From Streptomyces sp. NBC_00433 (GTDB lineage Bacteria; Actinomycetota; Actinomycetes; Streptomycetales; Streptomycetaceae), in the NCBI GenBank assembly GCA_036015235.1, contig CP107926.1, forward strand, positions 6,757,501 to 6,821,500: a DNA stretch of 64,000 bases. Reading direction: 5' to 3'. Position 1 is the first letter of the stretch, and every line of letters starts with the position of its first letter. A model generated the notes under the pieces. That model saw nothing but the letters and a program-made list of their open reading frames with translations. It was not told the DNA's origin and did not search any database. The translations under genes were made by a program, and so were the position numbers. This document shows, one piece after another, positions 57,104-64,000 of this stretch.

Positions 57104-57976
57104 GTGCCCCGCCTCTCCGACGTCACCGCCGCCCTCGACGCCCTCTGGCCCCCGGCACTGGCCGAGAGCTGGGACGCCGTCGGACTGGTGTGCGGCGACC
57201 CGGCGGCGCAGGTCAGCCGGATCGTCTTCGCCGTCGACCCCGTCCAGGAGGTCGTGGACGAGGCTGTCGCGGCCGGCGCCGACCTGCTGGTCACCCACCA
57301 CCCGCTGTATCTGCGCGGCACCACGACCGTCGCCCCGGTCGGCCCGGCCGGCTTCAAGGGCCGGGTCGTCCACGACCTGATCCGCGGCGGCACCGCCCTC
57401 TACGTCGCGCACACCAACGCCGACCGCGCCGACCCCGGCGTCTCCGACGCGCTCGCCGCCGCCGTGGGCCTGCGGGTCACCGGCCCGCTGGTGCCCGACC
57501 CCGACGACCCCGAGGGCCGCTGCGGCCTGGGCAGGATCGGTACGCTCGACGTCCCGCTGAGCCTGGCCGAATTCGCCGGGCAGGCCGCCCGCGGACTGCC
57601 CGGCACCGCGACCGGCCTGCGTATCGCCGGCGACCCGGCGGCCCCGATCCGTACCGTCGCCGTGTGCGGCGGCTCCGGCGACGGCCTCTTCGCACAGGTG
57701 CGGGCCGCCGGCGTGGACGCGTACCTGACCGCCGACCTGCGCCACCACCCCGCCTCCGAGGCCCGCCAGGCCGGATCGCCCGCGCTGCTCGACGCCGCCC
57801 ACTGGGCCACCGAGTGGCCGTGGTGCCCGCAGGCCGCCCGCGAGGTCGACGCGCTCGCCGAGCGGTACGGCTGGGCGCTGAGCACCCAGGTCTCGTACGC
57901 CGTCACCGACCCGTGGACGGCGCACGCACCCTCCGCTTCTTCCGTCCCTTCCAGCAGCCCAGGAGCCCCCCGCTGA
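57104..57976 (+). CDS. Nif3-like dinuclear metal centre protein
   Basis: This 290-aa protein starts at the GTG at 57104. The metal ligands are in LLVTHHPLYLRG (HH), YVAHTNADRA (H, D) and the late DAAHWATEWP (H, E). This is the NIF3/YqfO/GTP cyclohydrolase-like family. Its stop overlaps the CTG start of the zinc-ribbon gene. The pair is conserved in Streptomyces. Confidence 0.93.
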   Translation: MPRLSDVTAALDALWPPALAESWDAVGLVCGDPAAQVSRIVFAVDPVQEVVDEAVAAGADLLVTHHPLYLRGTTTVAPVGPAGFKGRVVHDLIRGGTALYVAHTNADRADPGVSDALAAAVGLRVTGPLVPDPDDPEGRCGLGRIGTLDVPLSLAEFAGQAARGLPGTATGLRIAGDPAAPIRTVAVCGGSGDGLFAQVRAAGVDAYLTADLRHHPASEARQAGSPALLDAAHWATEWPWCPQAAREVDALAERYGWALSTQVSYAVTDPWTAHAPSASSVPSSSPGAPR

Positions 57977-58713
57977 ACGCCGAGCCCGCCGACCAGATCC
58001 GCCTCCTCGAAGTCCAGGCACTCGACGCGCGCATCGCGCAGCTGGACCACAAGCGCAGGACCCTTCCCGAGCACACCGAGCTGGAGCGCCTCGGCGCCGA
58101 CCTCGCCCAGCTGCGCGACCTGCTGGTCGCCGCGCAGACCGAGGAGAGCGACACCGCGCGCGAGCAGACCAAGGCCGAGCAGGACGTCGACCAGGTGCGC
58201 CAGCGCGCCGCGCGCGACCAGCAGCGGCTCGACTCCGGCGCGGCCGGCCCCAGGGACCTGGAGAACCTGCAGCGCGAACTCGCCTCGCTCGCCAAGCGGC
58301 AGTCCGACCTGGAGGACGTCGTCCTCGACGTCATGGAGCGCCGCGAGGCCGCCCAGGAGCGGGCCGCCGAGCTGACCGGCCGCGTCGAGTCGGTGCAGGC
58401 CAAGACCGCGGAGGCCGAGGCCCGCAAGTCCGCGGCCCTGGAAGGCATCGACGCGGAGGGCTTCACCGCGGCCAAGGAGCGCGAGATCCTCGCCTCCACC
58501 GTGCCCGCCGACCTGACCAAGCTCTACGACAAGCTCCGCTCCCAGCAGGGCGGCGTCGGCGCCGCCCGGCTCTACCAGAAGCGCTGCGAGGGCTGCCGCC
58601 TCGAACTGAACATCACCGAGCTGAACGAGCTGCGGGCGGCCCCCGCCAACCAGGTCGTGCGCTGCGAGAACTGCAGCCGGATCCTGATCCGCACGGCCGA
58701 CTCCGGGCTGTAG
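57973..58713 (+). CDS. Coiled-coil protein with C4 zinc ribbon, CTG start
   Basis: This 246-aa protein has a central coiled coil (about 30-175, rich in heptads such as LERLGADLAQLRDLLVAAQTEE). The C-terminal ribbon is CEGCRLELNITELNEL ... VVRCENC, the zf-RING_7/DUF164 type. The first residues, LNAEPADQIRLLEVQALDARIAQLDHKR, match relatives, which pins the start to CTG at 57973, preceded by AGGAG and overlapping the nif3-like stop (CTGA). It may link RNA or nucleotide metabolism in this conserved locus. Confidence 0.88.
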   Translation: MNAEPADQIRLLEVQALDARIAQLDHKRRTLPEHTELERLGADLAQLRDLLVAAQTEESDTAREQTKAEQDVDQVRQRAARDQQRLDSGAAGPRDLENLQRELASLAKRQSDLEDVVLDVMERREAAQERAAELTGRVESVQAKTAEAEARKSAALEGIDAEGFTAAKEREILASTVPADLTKLYDKLRSQQGGVGAARLYQKRCEGCRLELNITELNELRAAPANQVVRCENCSRILIRTADSGL

Positions 58714-58719
58714 GCCGCG

Positions 58720-59409
58720 GTGGACGAGACTGTCCCGGCCGCGGTGGGCGAGACCGCCCCGGCCGTGGTGGAGGAGGACGTCCCGGTCGCCGTGGACGAG
58801 ACCGTCCTGCTGCTGCTGCGGCACGGCGAGACCGCGCACACCGCCGAGCGGCGTTTCTCCGGCAGCGGCGGGGCCGATCCGGCGCTGTCGGAGCGCGGCC
58901 TCGCGCAGGCGGCGCGGGCCGCGCGGGCCCCAGCCCTCGACGCGGTGCAGGCCGTCGTCAGCTCGCCGCTGACCCGCTGCCGGCAGACCGCGCAGGCGGC
59001 CGCCGACCGGCTCGGGCTGCCGGTCACTGTCGCCGACGGCCTGCGAGAGACCGCCTTCGGCGCATGGGAAGGCCTGACCTTCTGCGAGATTCGCTCGCGC
59101 TACCCGGCCGAGGTGGACGCCTGGTTCGCCGCACCGTCCGCCGCGCCCCCCGGCGGGGAGAGCTTCGACGACGTCACCGCCAGGGTGACCCGCACCCGCG
59201 ACGACCTGCTGGCCGCACACCGCGGCCGCACGATCCTGCTGGTCAGCCACGTCACCCCGGTCAAGACCCTGCTGCGCCTCGCGCTGGGCGCCCCGCACGA
59301 GGCCGTCTTCCGCATGGACCTCGACCCGGCGTCACTGTCTGCGGTGGCCTACTACGCCGACGGCAACTCCTCCGTACGCTTCCTCAACGCCACCGCGCAC
59401 CTGGCCTGA
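58720..59409 (+). CDS. Histidine phosphatase (CobC-like) lacking the usual RNase H domain
   Basis: This 229-aa protein starts at the GTG at 58720. It has LLRHGET (catalytic His in RHG), VVSSPLTRCRQTAQ, ETAFGAWEGLTF and VSHVTPVKTLL (second His), the phosphoglycerate-mutase-like fold. In S. coelicolor and many relatives the gene at this locus (SCO2299 type) is a bifunctional RNase HI/acid phosphatase. Here a degenerate 28-residue linker with repeated DET/VET-like units replaces the RNase H half. The 3' end overlaps the convergent aldolase gene by 26 bp. Confidence 0.88.
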   Translation: MDETVPAAVGETAPAVVEEDVPVAVDETVLLLLRHGETAHTAERRFSGSGGADPALSERGLAQAARAARAPALDAVQAVVSSPLTRCRQTAQAAADRLGLPVTVADGLRETAFGAWEGLTFCEIRSRYPAEVDAWFAAPSAAPPGGESFDDVTARVTRTRDDLLAAHRGRTILLVSHVTPVKTLLRLALGAPHEAVFRMDLDPASLSAVAYYADGNSSVRFLNATAHLA

Positions 59410-60016
59410 GCGCCGCCGCCTCCTTGGCGAGCGCGGTCACGCCCTCCCAGTCCCGGGCCGCGAGCAACTCCTTCGGGACCATCCAACTCCCGCCCACACA
59501 CGCCACGTTCGGCAGCGCCAGATACCGCGGCGCCTTCGCCGCGTCGATCCCGCCGGTCGGACAGAACCGCGCCCTGGGCAGCGGCGAGGCCAGCGACCGC
59601 AGGAACGGTACGCCGCCGGCGGCCTCCGCGGGGAAGAACTTCATGTCGGTGACGCCGCGTTCGAGCAGGTCCAGCACCTCGGACGCCGTCGAGACGCCGG
59701 GCAGATACGGCAGCCCCGTCCCGCACATCGCGTCGAGCAGCCGCTCCGTCCACCCCGGACTGACCAGGAACCGCGCCCCCGCGGCCGCGGCCGCCGTCGC
59801 GTGATCCGGCGTCAGCACGGTCCCGGCCCCCACGACCGCGTCCGGCACCTCGTGCGCCACCACCTGGATCGCCTCCAGCGCGGCCGGCGTCCGCAACGTG
59901 ATCTCGATGCCCCCGAGCCCTCCCGCGAGCAGTGCCCGCGCGAGCGGCACGGCGTCGTCGGCGTCCTCCACGACGACGACGGGTATCACGCAAGCCAGCC
60001 CGAGCACTCTGTCCAT
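59384..60016 (-). CDS. eda: 2-keto-3-deoxy-6-phosphogluconate aldolase (KDPG/KHG aldolase)
   Basis: This 210-aa protein starts at the ATG at 60016. It has IPVVVVEDADDAVPLARALLAGGLGGIEITLRTPAALEAI, with Glu of EITLRT, then VGAGTVLTPDHA, ARFLVSPG and DMKFFPAEAAGG (Schiff-base Lys). CPTGGIDAAKAPRYLALPNVACVGGSWMV follows. All catalytic positions are present. It cleaves KDPG (or KHG) to pyruvate and an aldehyde. No edd gene is seen here. Confidence 0.93.
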   Translation of the reverse strand: MDRVLGLACVIPVVVVEDADDAVPLARALLAGGLGGIEITLRTPAALEAIQVVAHEVPDAVVGAGTVLTPDHATAAAAAGARFLVSPGWTERLLDAMCGTGLPYLPGVSTASEVLDLLERGVTDMKFFPAEAAGGVPFLRSLASPLPRARFCPTGGIDAAKAPRYLALPNVACVGGSWMVPKELLAARDWEGVTALAKEAAALRPGARWR

Positions 60017-60129
60017 GCGCTCATCCTCTCCCCCCGGACCACCCTCTGCAGCGCCCGTTGCATCCTCCGCAACCACCCCTTGCGGGGGCGCTGTTTCCGC
60101 CCCGACCCGCGGCCCGGTGATGGGTCCCG

Positions 60130-60653
60130 CGCGCAGTTCCCCGCGCCCCTGGGCGGGTGCCTCGTTCTGTTGCGTTCACAGTTGCGGCCTGTGGGGCCGG
60201 GGCGCGCAGTTCTCCCCCAGCGCTTCGCCTGGGGGTGCCCCCACGCGCCCCTGAAAATCGCTCACCCCCCGCCCGGAGGGCAGGGCCCCTGGCAGGGGCC
60301 AATGCTGGGCGTAGGAGGACGCAGGCCACAAGGGGCGCGGGGAACTGCGCGCCCCGCCGAAGAGGCGGGAAAGGAGGCAACGCCGCAGCAAGGGGCACCC
60401 ACCCAGGGGCGCGTGGGGACACCCCCAGGCGAAGCGCTGGGGGAGAACGGAGCGACCAGCCCCCACGCAGCGGCACCGTGGAGCCTGTCACAGCACCCCG
60501 CAGGGGGTGGCGGGGAACTGCGCGACAAGCCACAACCGCGGCCGCAGGCAAGCAACGCACCGCAAGGGGCAGGAGCTCAGGGGCGCGGGGAACTGCGCGA
60601 CAAGCCACAGTGGACCTCGACCGTGGAGCCCCGAAAAGCAACCCCGCAGGGGC
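60130..60653. repeat. REP-like dispersed intergenic module, copy B
   Basis: About 500 bp of non-coding repeats resemble copy A (17857-18368) in the opposite orientation. Shared blocks include gggcgcggggaactgcgcgc, gccccgccgaagaggcggg, cagcggcaccgtggag, and a hairpin of the cttcgcctgggggt type. The region 60017-60653 contains no gene that I can support. Confidence 0.8.
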
Positions 60654-61433
60654 TTAGTGGAGGTCCCGCACCAGTACGTCCAGGCGGCCCCCGTCCGCCT
60701 CCACGGTGAAACCGAGGTCCCTGAGGTCGGCGGCCAGCGCCGAAGGGGTCCGGGGGCCCGCCCCGGACGAGAGGAGCGCCCGCACCAACCGACCCTTCGT
60801 GGCCTTGTTGAAGTGCGACACGACACTCCTCCGCTCGACGCCGTCGACAACGGAAACCTGGAGCACCCGCACGGTCGCCGTCCGCGCGGCCACCTCGCCC
60901 CGGGGCCGCCAGGCCCCGGCGTAGACGGAGGAGCGCAGGTCGAGCACGAGGCCGCCGCCCGCCACGTCCGGCAGGACCCGGTCCAGGTGCGGCTTCCAGT
61001 ACGCGGCGAGCCCGCCGACGCCGGGCAGGCGTACGGCCATCGAGCAGCGGTACGCCGGGATGCGGTCCGCGAGCCGTACCGCCCCCCAGAGCCCGGAGAA
61101 GACCAGCAGCGACTTCGAGGCCCGCCGCTTGGCCGCGGCGTCGAGCGTGGCGAGGCCGAGCGCGTCGTAGAGGACGCCGGTGTAGAGCCGCCCGGCGGGC
61201 ATCGCGGGGGCGGTGCGCAGGCCGGCGTTCCTGGCGACCTCGCCGCGCAGCCCGGGGCTCAGCCCGAGGACGTCGGCCGCCTTGTCCACGTCGGCGGCGC
61301 ACAGGTCGACCAGCTCGTCGAGTACCGCCGCGCGCGCCGCGCCCAGGCCGGGCAGCGACAGCCCGTCGAGCGCGACCGGCCGCCCGCGTACGGCGGTGGC
61401 CTTGCCTTCTGACGGCGGCAGCAGGACGAGCAC
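60654..61433 (-). CDS. yaaA: YaaA/DUF328 family protein (peroxide stress)
   Basis: This 259-aa protein starts at the GTG at 61433. It has VLVLLPPSEGKATAVRG, RLYTGVLYDALGLATL, LLVFSGLWGAVRLADRIPAYRCSM, YWKPHLDRVLP and VVSHFNKATKGRLVRAL, the conserved YaaA motifs (LLPPSEGK, YxGVLYxxL, SxLYG-like, KxxKG). E. coli YaaA limits intracellular iron and protects DNA during peroxide stress. Confidence 0.93.
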   Translation of the reverse strand: MLVLLPPSEGKATAVRGRPVALDGLSLPGLGAARAAVLDELVDLCAADVDKAADVLGLSPGLRGEVARNAGLRTAPAMPAGRLYTGVLYDALGLATLDAAAKRRASKSLLVFSGLWGAVRLADRIPAYRCSMAVRLPGVGGLAAYWKPHLDRVLPDVAGGGLVLDLRSSVYAGAWRPRGEVAARTATVRVLQVSVVDGVERRSVVSHFNKATKGRLVRALLSSGAGPRTPSALAADLRDLGFTVEADGGRLDVLVRDLH

Positions 61434-61619
61434 GGCGTTTCTCCCTCACGGCGGACCCCGGGGCCCGAGCGGATGCGTACGGACGTGTCGACAAGCGTAC
61501 GGACCCCGCGGGTGCCGGCGTACGGATAGCCGGGCGTACGGACGCGCCCCTCACAGCCCCCGGCCCGAGCGCCGGTGTGCTCTCCGCCCCGGGCTGATCC
61601 ACTACGATGGCCAGTACGG

Positions 61620-62030
61620 CAGACGAGCCGGGCGGACGGCCGCGTCAGGACCCTCAAGGTCCTGCCGAGGAAGGTCCGGGCTCCACAGGGCAGGGTGATG
61701 GCTAACGGCCACCCGGGGTGACCCGCGGGACAGTGCCACAGAAAACAGACCGCCGGGGACCTCGGTCCCCGGTAAGGGTGAAACGGTGGTGTAAGAGACC
61801 ACCAGTGCCCAGGGTGACCTGGGCAGCTAGGTAAACCCCACCCGGAGCAAGGTCAAGAGGGCGTCGTAGCGATACGCCGCCCGCGCGGACGTTCGAGGGC
61901 TGCCCGCCCGAGTCCGCGGGTAGACCGCACGAGGCTGTCGGCAACGGCAGCCCTAGATGGATGGCCGTCACCCGGTGTGCCGCGAGGCACCCGGGGTACA
62001 GAACCCGGCCTACAGCCCAACTCGTCTGCC
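61620..62030 (+). ncRNA. rnpB: RNase P RNA, bacterial class A
   Basis: The P1 arms (agacgagccggg ... and ... caactcgtctgcc) close the molecule. Conserved blocks follow in order: gaggaaggtccgggctccac, acagtgccacagaaaacaga, aaggtgaaa-like agggtgaaacggtggtgtaagagaccaccag, gtaaaccccacccggagcaag, and agatggatgg near the 3' end. Length of about 410 nt suits a high-GC actinobacterial class A RNA. A plausible -10 (TACGAT, 61602-61607) precedes the 5' end. Confidence 0.97.
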
Positions 62031-62217
62031 GCCCCCTCCCTGACCTGGGTTTATGCCCTGTTCGGGGCGTCCGAGCGGCGGGTCGGATTGCCCGTTTGTT
62101 CCCGGCATTTCCCGGGAGTTCCCGCGCGGTTGTGCACGGGATGTGCACTGGGAGGGGACGCTTTTCCCACTGCGGACGGCGCCCTGGAGCCGGTAGGCGG
62201 GCGGTGTGGGGGAAGGG

Positions 62218-64000
62218 TCAGTCCGCGCGCGGGGCCGCGAGGCCGCGCAGGCGGGCGTGGACGCGGTCGGCGTCCAGCCGCATGCTGAGCCGCCGGTAGA
62301 TATCCAGCGCCTGGCGCAGATGCGGGGTGCCGCCGGCGGGGTCGCCGGAGGCGAGGTGCCACTCGCCGATGCCTTCGAGGGAGACGGCCTCGTCGTCGGT
62401 CTTGCCCAGCTCGCGGTGCACGGCCAGGGCCCGGCGGTAGAGGGCGAGCGCGCGGGCGCGTTCGCCGGTGGCGAGGAGCAGCGCGGCGTAGTGGTTGAGC
62501 GCCCAGGCCTCGTCGCCGGGGTGGCCGAGGTCCTGGTACAGCCGTACGGCCGTGGTGAGGGCCTCGGCGGCGCCGGGGTGGTCCCCGGCCAGCCGCCGCA
62601 CCACCCCCAGTTCGGCCAGGGCGAGGGCCTGGCCGTGGCGGTGGCCCAGGTCCCCGTAGAGCTTCAGGGCCGTGGTGAGGGCGTCGGCGGCGGCCGGATG
62701 GTCCCCGGCCAGGCGGCGTACCACCCCCAGGTCGGTCAGCGAGGTCGCCTCGCCCTGGCGGTTGCCGAGGTCGCGGTAGAGGTCCAGGGCCTGCGCGAGG
62801 GCGGCGGCGGCCTCGGGAAGGCGGCCGAGGAAGGAGTGCACGCGCCCCGACTCGGACAGGGCGGTGGCCTGGCCCTGGCTGTTGCCGAGGTCGCGGTAGA
62901 GCCGCAGGGCCTGCGTGAACGCGTCGCCGGCGTGGGTGAACTCCCCGGTCAGGTAGCGCACCCGCCCCAGCTCGGCCAGCGCGGTGGCCTGGCCGTGCCG
63001 GTTGCCGAGGTCGCGGTAGAGGCCGAGGGCGAGCGTGAGCGCGTCGTCGGCTCCGGCGAAGTCGCCGGTCAGGTGCTGTACGCGCGCGAGTTCGGCCAGT
63101 GCGCCCGCTTGGCCCAGGCACTCGCCGATGTCGCGGTAGAGCCGCACGGCACGGTTCAGGGCGTCGGTCGCGCCGGGGGCGTCGCCGGTCAGGCGCCGCG
63201 TCCGGCCGAGATCGGTCAGGGCCCGCGCCCTGCCGCGGCCGTCGCCGGGATGGCCGGCGGCCTTCTCGTGCATGTCGAGCGCGCGGCTCCACGGCCCGTC
63301 CGCCACCATGATCTGGGCCAGGCCCGCGGCCAGCGCCACGGTGCGCGCACCGGTGCCGCGGCGGTGCGCGTACTCGAAGGCGGCCTCCAGGTTGGCGCGT
63401 TCGGCGCGCAGCCAGGCCCGCGCGCTCTGCTCGTCCGCAAGGGCGGGTGCGTGGCCGGGCGGCGCGGTGCCGGTGGGCCCCGGCCGGGGGACGCGGTCGA
63501 TGAGGACGCCCGCGCGCTGCGCGGTGTGCTGGTAGTAGTCGAGCAGCCGGCCCCGGGCGGCTTCCCTCTGCTCCCGCGGGTCGTCTGCCGCCAGCGTCCG
63601 CGCGTGCGCCCGGATCAGGTCGTGGACGTGGTAGCGGCCCGGGGACGCCCCGAGCAGCAGGCTGTGCGCGGACAGGTGCTGCACCAGCAGGTCTGCCTCG
63701 TCCACGTCGGCGTCCAGCAGGGCGGCGGCCGCGTAGGCGTCGATCTCCGAGCCCGGCAGCAGGCCCAGGCGGCGGAAGAGCAGCCGCTGGCGCGGGGACA
63801 GCTCCCGGTAGGACAGGTCGAACACCGCGGCGAGGCTGCGGGTCTCGTCCGTGAAGCCGGCCAGCTCGTCCCCGGGCCTGCGGGCGGCGAGCCGGTCGAG
63901 CAACCGTTGCAGCGTCCAGGCCCGCCCGCCGGTGCGCAGCAGGGCGGCGGCGATCAGCAGGGCCAGGGGCAGGCGGCCGCACAGCTCGGCGGCCCGCTGC
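62218..64000 (-). CDS. NB-ARC/TPR protein (AfsR/SARP-tail-like), C-terminal part, cut by window edge
   Basis: The frame is open to the right edge. The visible end begins AAELCGRLPLALLIAAALL (the GxP motif of NB-ARC). A winged-helix-like segment follows (FDLSYRELSPRQRLLFRRLGLLPGSEIDAYAAAALL ... YHVHDLIRAHARTLA), then at least seven 40-residue TPRs of the type LYRDLGNRHGQATALAELGRVRYLTGEFTHAGDAFTQAL. The N-terminal DNA-binding or sensor part lies outside. These proteins are regulators of secondary metabolism or STAND signalling proteins. Confidence 0.88.
   Translation of the reverse strand, partial: QRAAELCGRLPLALLIAAALLRTGGRAWTLQRLLDRLAARRPGDELAGFTDETRSLAAVFDLSYRELSPRQRLLFRRLGLLPGSEIDAYAAAALLDADVDEADLLVQHLSAHSLLLGASPGRYHVHDLIRAHARTLAADDPREQREAARGRLLDYYQHTAQRAGVLIDRVPRPGPTGTAPPGHAPALADEQSARAWLRAERANLEAAFEYAHRRGTGARTVALAAGLAQIMVADGPWSRALDMHEKAAGHPGDGRGRARALTDLGRTRRLTGDAPGATDALNRAVRLYRDIGECLGQAGALAELARVQHLTGDFAGADDALTLALGLYRDLGNRHGQATALAELGRVRYLTGEFTHAGDAFTQALRLYRDLGNSQGQATALSESGRVHSFLGRLPEAAAALAQALDLYRDLGNRQGEATSLTDLGVVRRLAGDHPAAADALTTALKLYGDLGHRHGQALALAELGVVRRLAGDHPGAAEALTTAVRLYQDLGHPGDEAWALNHYAALLLATGERARALALYRRALAVHRELGKTDDEAVSLEGIGEWHLASGDPAGGTPHLRQALDIYRRLSMRLDADRVHARLRGLAAPRAD

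Overview
This is about 64 kb of a high-GC actinomycete chromosome, almost certainly Streptomyces or a close relative. The signs are GC-saturated third codon positions, GTG/TTG/CTG starts, a SapB/AmfS-type class III lanthipeptide cluster, XRE/DUF397 and MmyB-type regulators, TTA codons confined to accessory genes, and dispersed intergenic repeats with the core gcgcagttccccgcgcccc. The housekeeping anchor is the RNase P RNA gene at about 61.6-62.0 kb.

Region 1 (about 1.0-17.86 kb) is an integrated conjugative element of AICE type. It carries a large serine integrase, a probable phiC31 gp3-like directionality factor, a RepSA-like rolling-circle initiator, a TraB/FtsK-like DNA pump, small Spd-like proteins and a GntR/KorSA-like repressor. 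Joining the outer flanks recreates a copy of the dispersed repeat, which I take to be attB. Joining the inner ends gives an imperfect palindrome typical of attP. An IS481-family copy sits exactly in the GntR stop codon, with clear inverted repeats and a 6-bp target duplication. The cargo is a two-gene NLR-like system: a small helical protein and a STAND/NB-ARC ATPase with 14 almost identical 42-residue TPRs. The two share a 25-residue motif, C-terminal in one and N-terminal in the other, which is the architecture of bacterial amyloid-signalling effector/NLR pairs. The rest is a secreted SH3-like protein, XRE and HATPase regulators, and a SLOG-type protein. The element ends in a large inverted repeat that may be a replication origin.

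Region 2 (17.86-30.2 kb): a repeat module, a peptidoglycan-binding-like protein, a DHA2 exporter fused to a winged helix, two adjacent proteins sharing a helical domain, and an ECF transporter operon (S, fused AA', T) with an SCO2322-family protein and a secreted alpha/alpha-toroid protein. A DUF397/XRE pair follows.

Region 3 (30.2-37.6 kb): a complete SapB-type cluster in the order lanKC (ramC), precursor (ramS), two ABC half-exporters (ramA, ramB), with a convergent ramR-type regulator. Next to it is a deletion scar joining fragments of an MmyB-type regulator and an SDR gene.

Region 4 (38.4-47.3 kb): a KstR-like TetR with a perfect consensus operator facing a glycosyltransferase / methyltransferase / terpene-cyclase-like operon. 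Envelope proteins, an amidase, a methyltransferase and a second DHA2 exporter follow.

Region 5 (47.4-54 kb): a DesK/DesR-like histidine kinase with an ABC transporter, separated from the probable response regulator by a solitary hemC paralogue, an AAA+ ATPase and an ASCH protein.

Region 6 (54-64 kb): a conserved hypothetical protein, an iron-boxed siderophore-binding lipoprotein, Nif3 / zinc-ribbon / phosphatase genes (the phosphatase lacks its usual RNase H half), KDPG aldolase, a second copy of the repeat module in inverted orientation, yaaA, rnpB, and a truncated NB-ARC/TPR gene running off the right edge.
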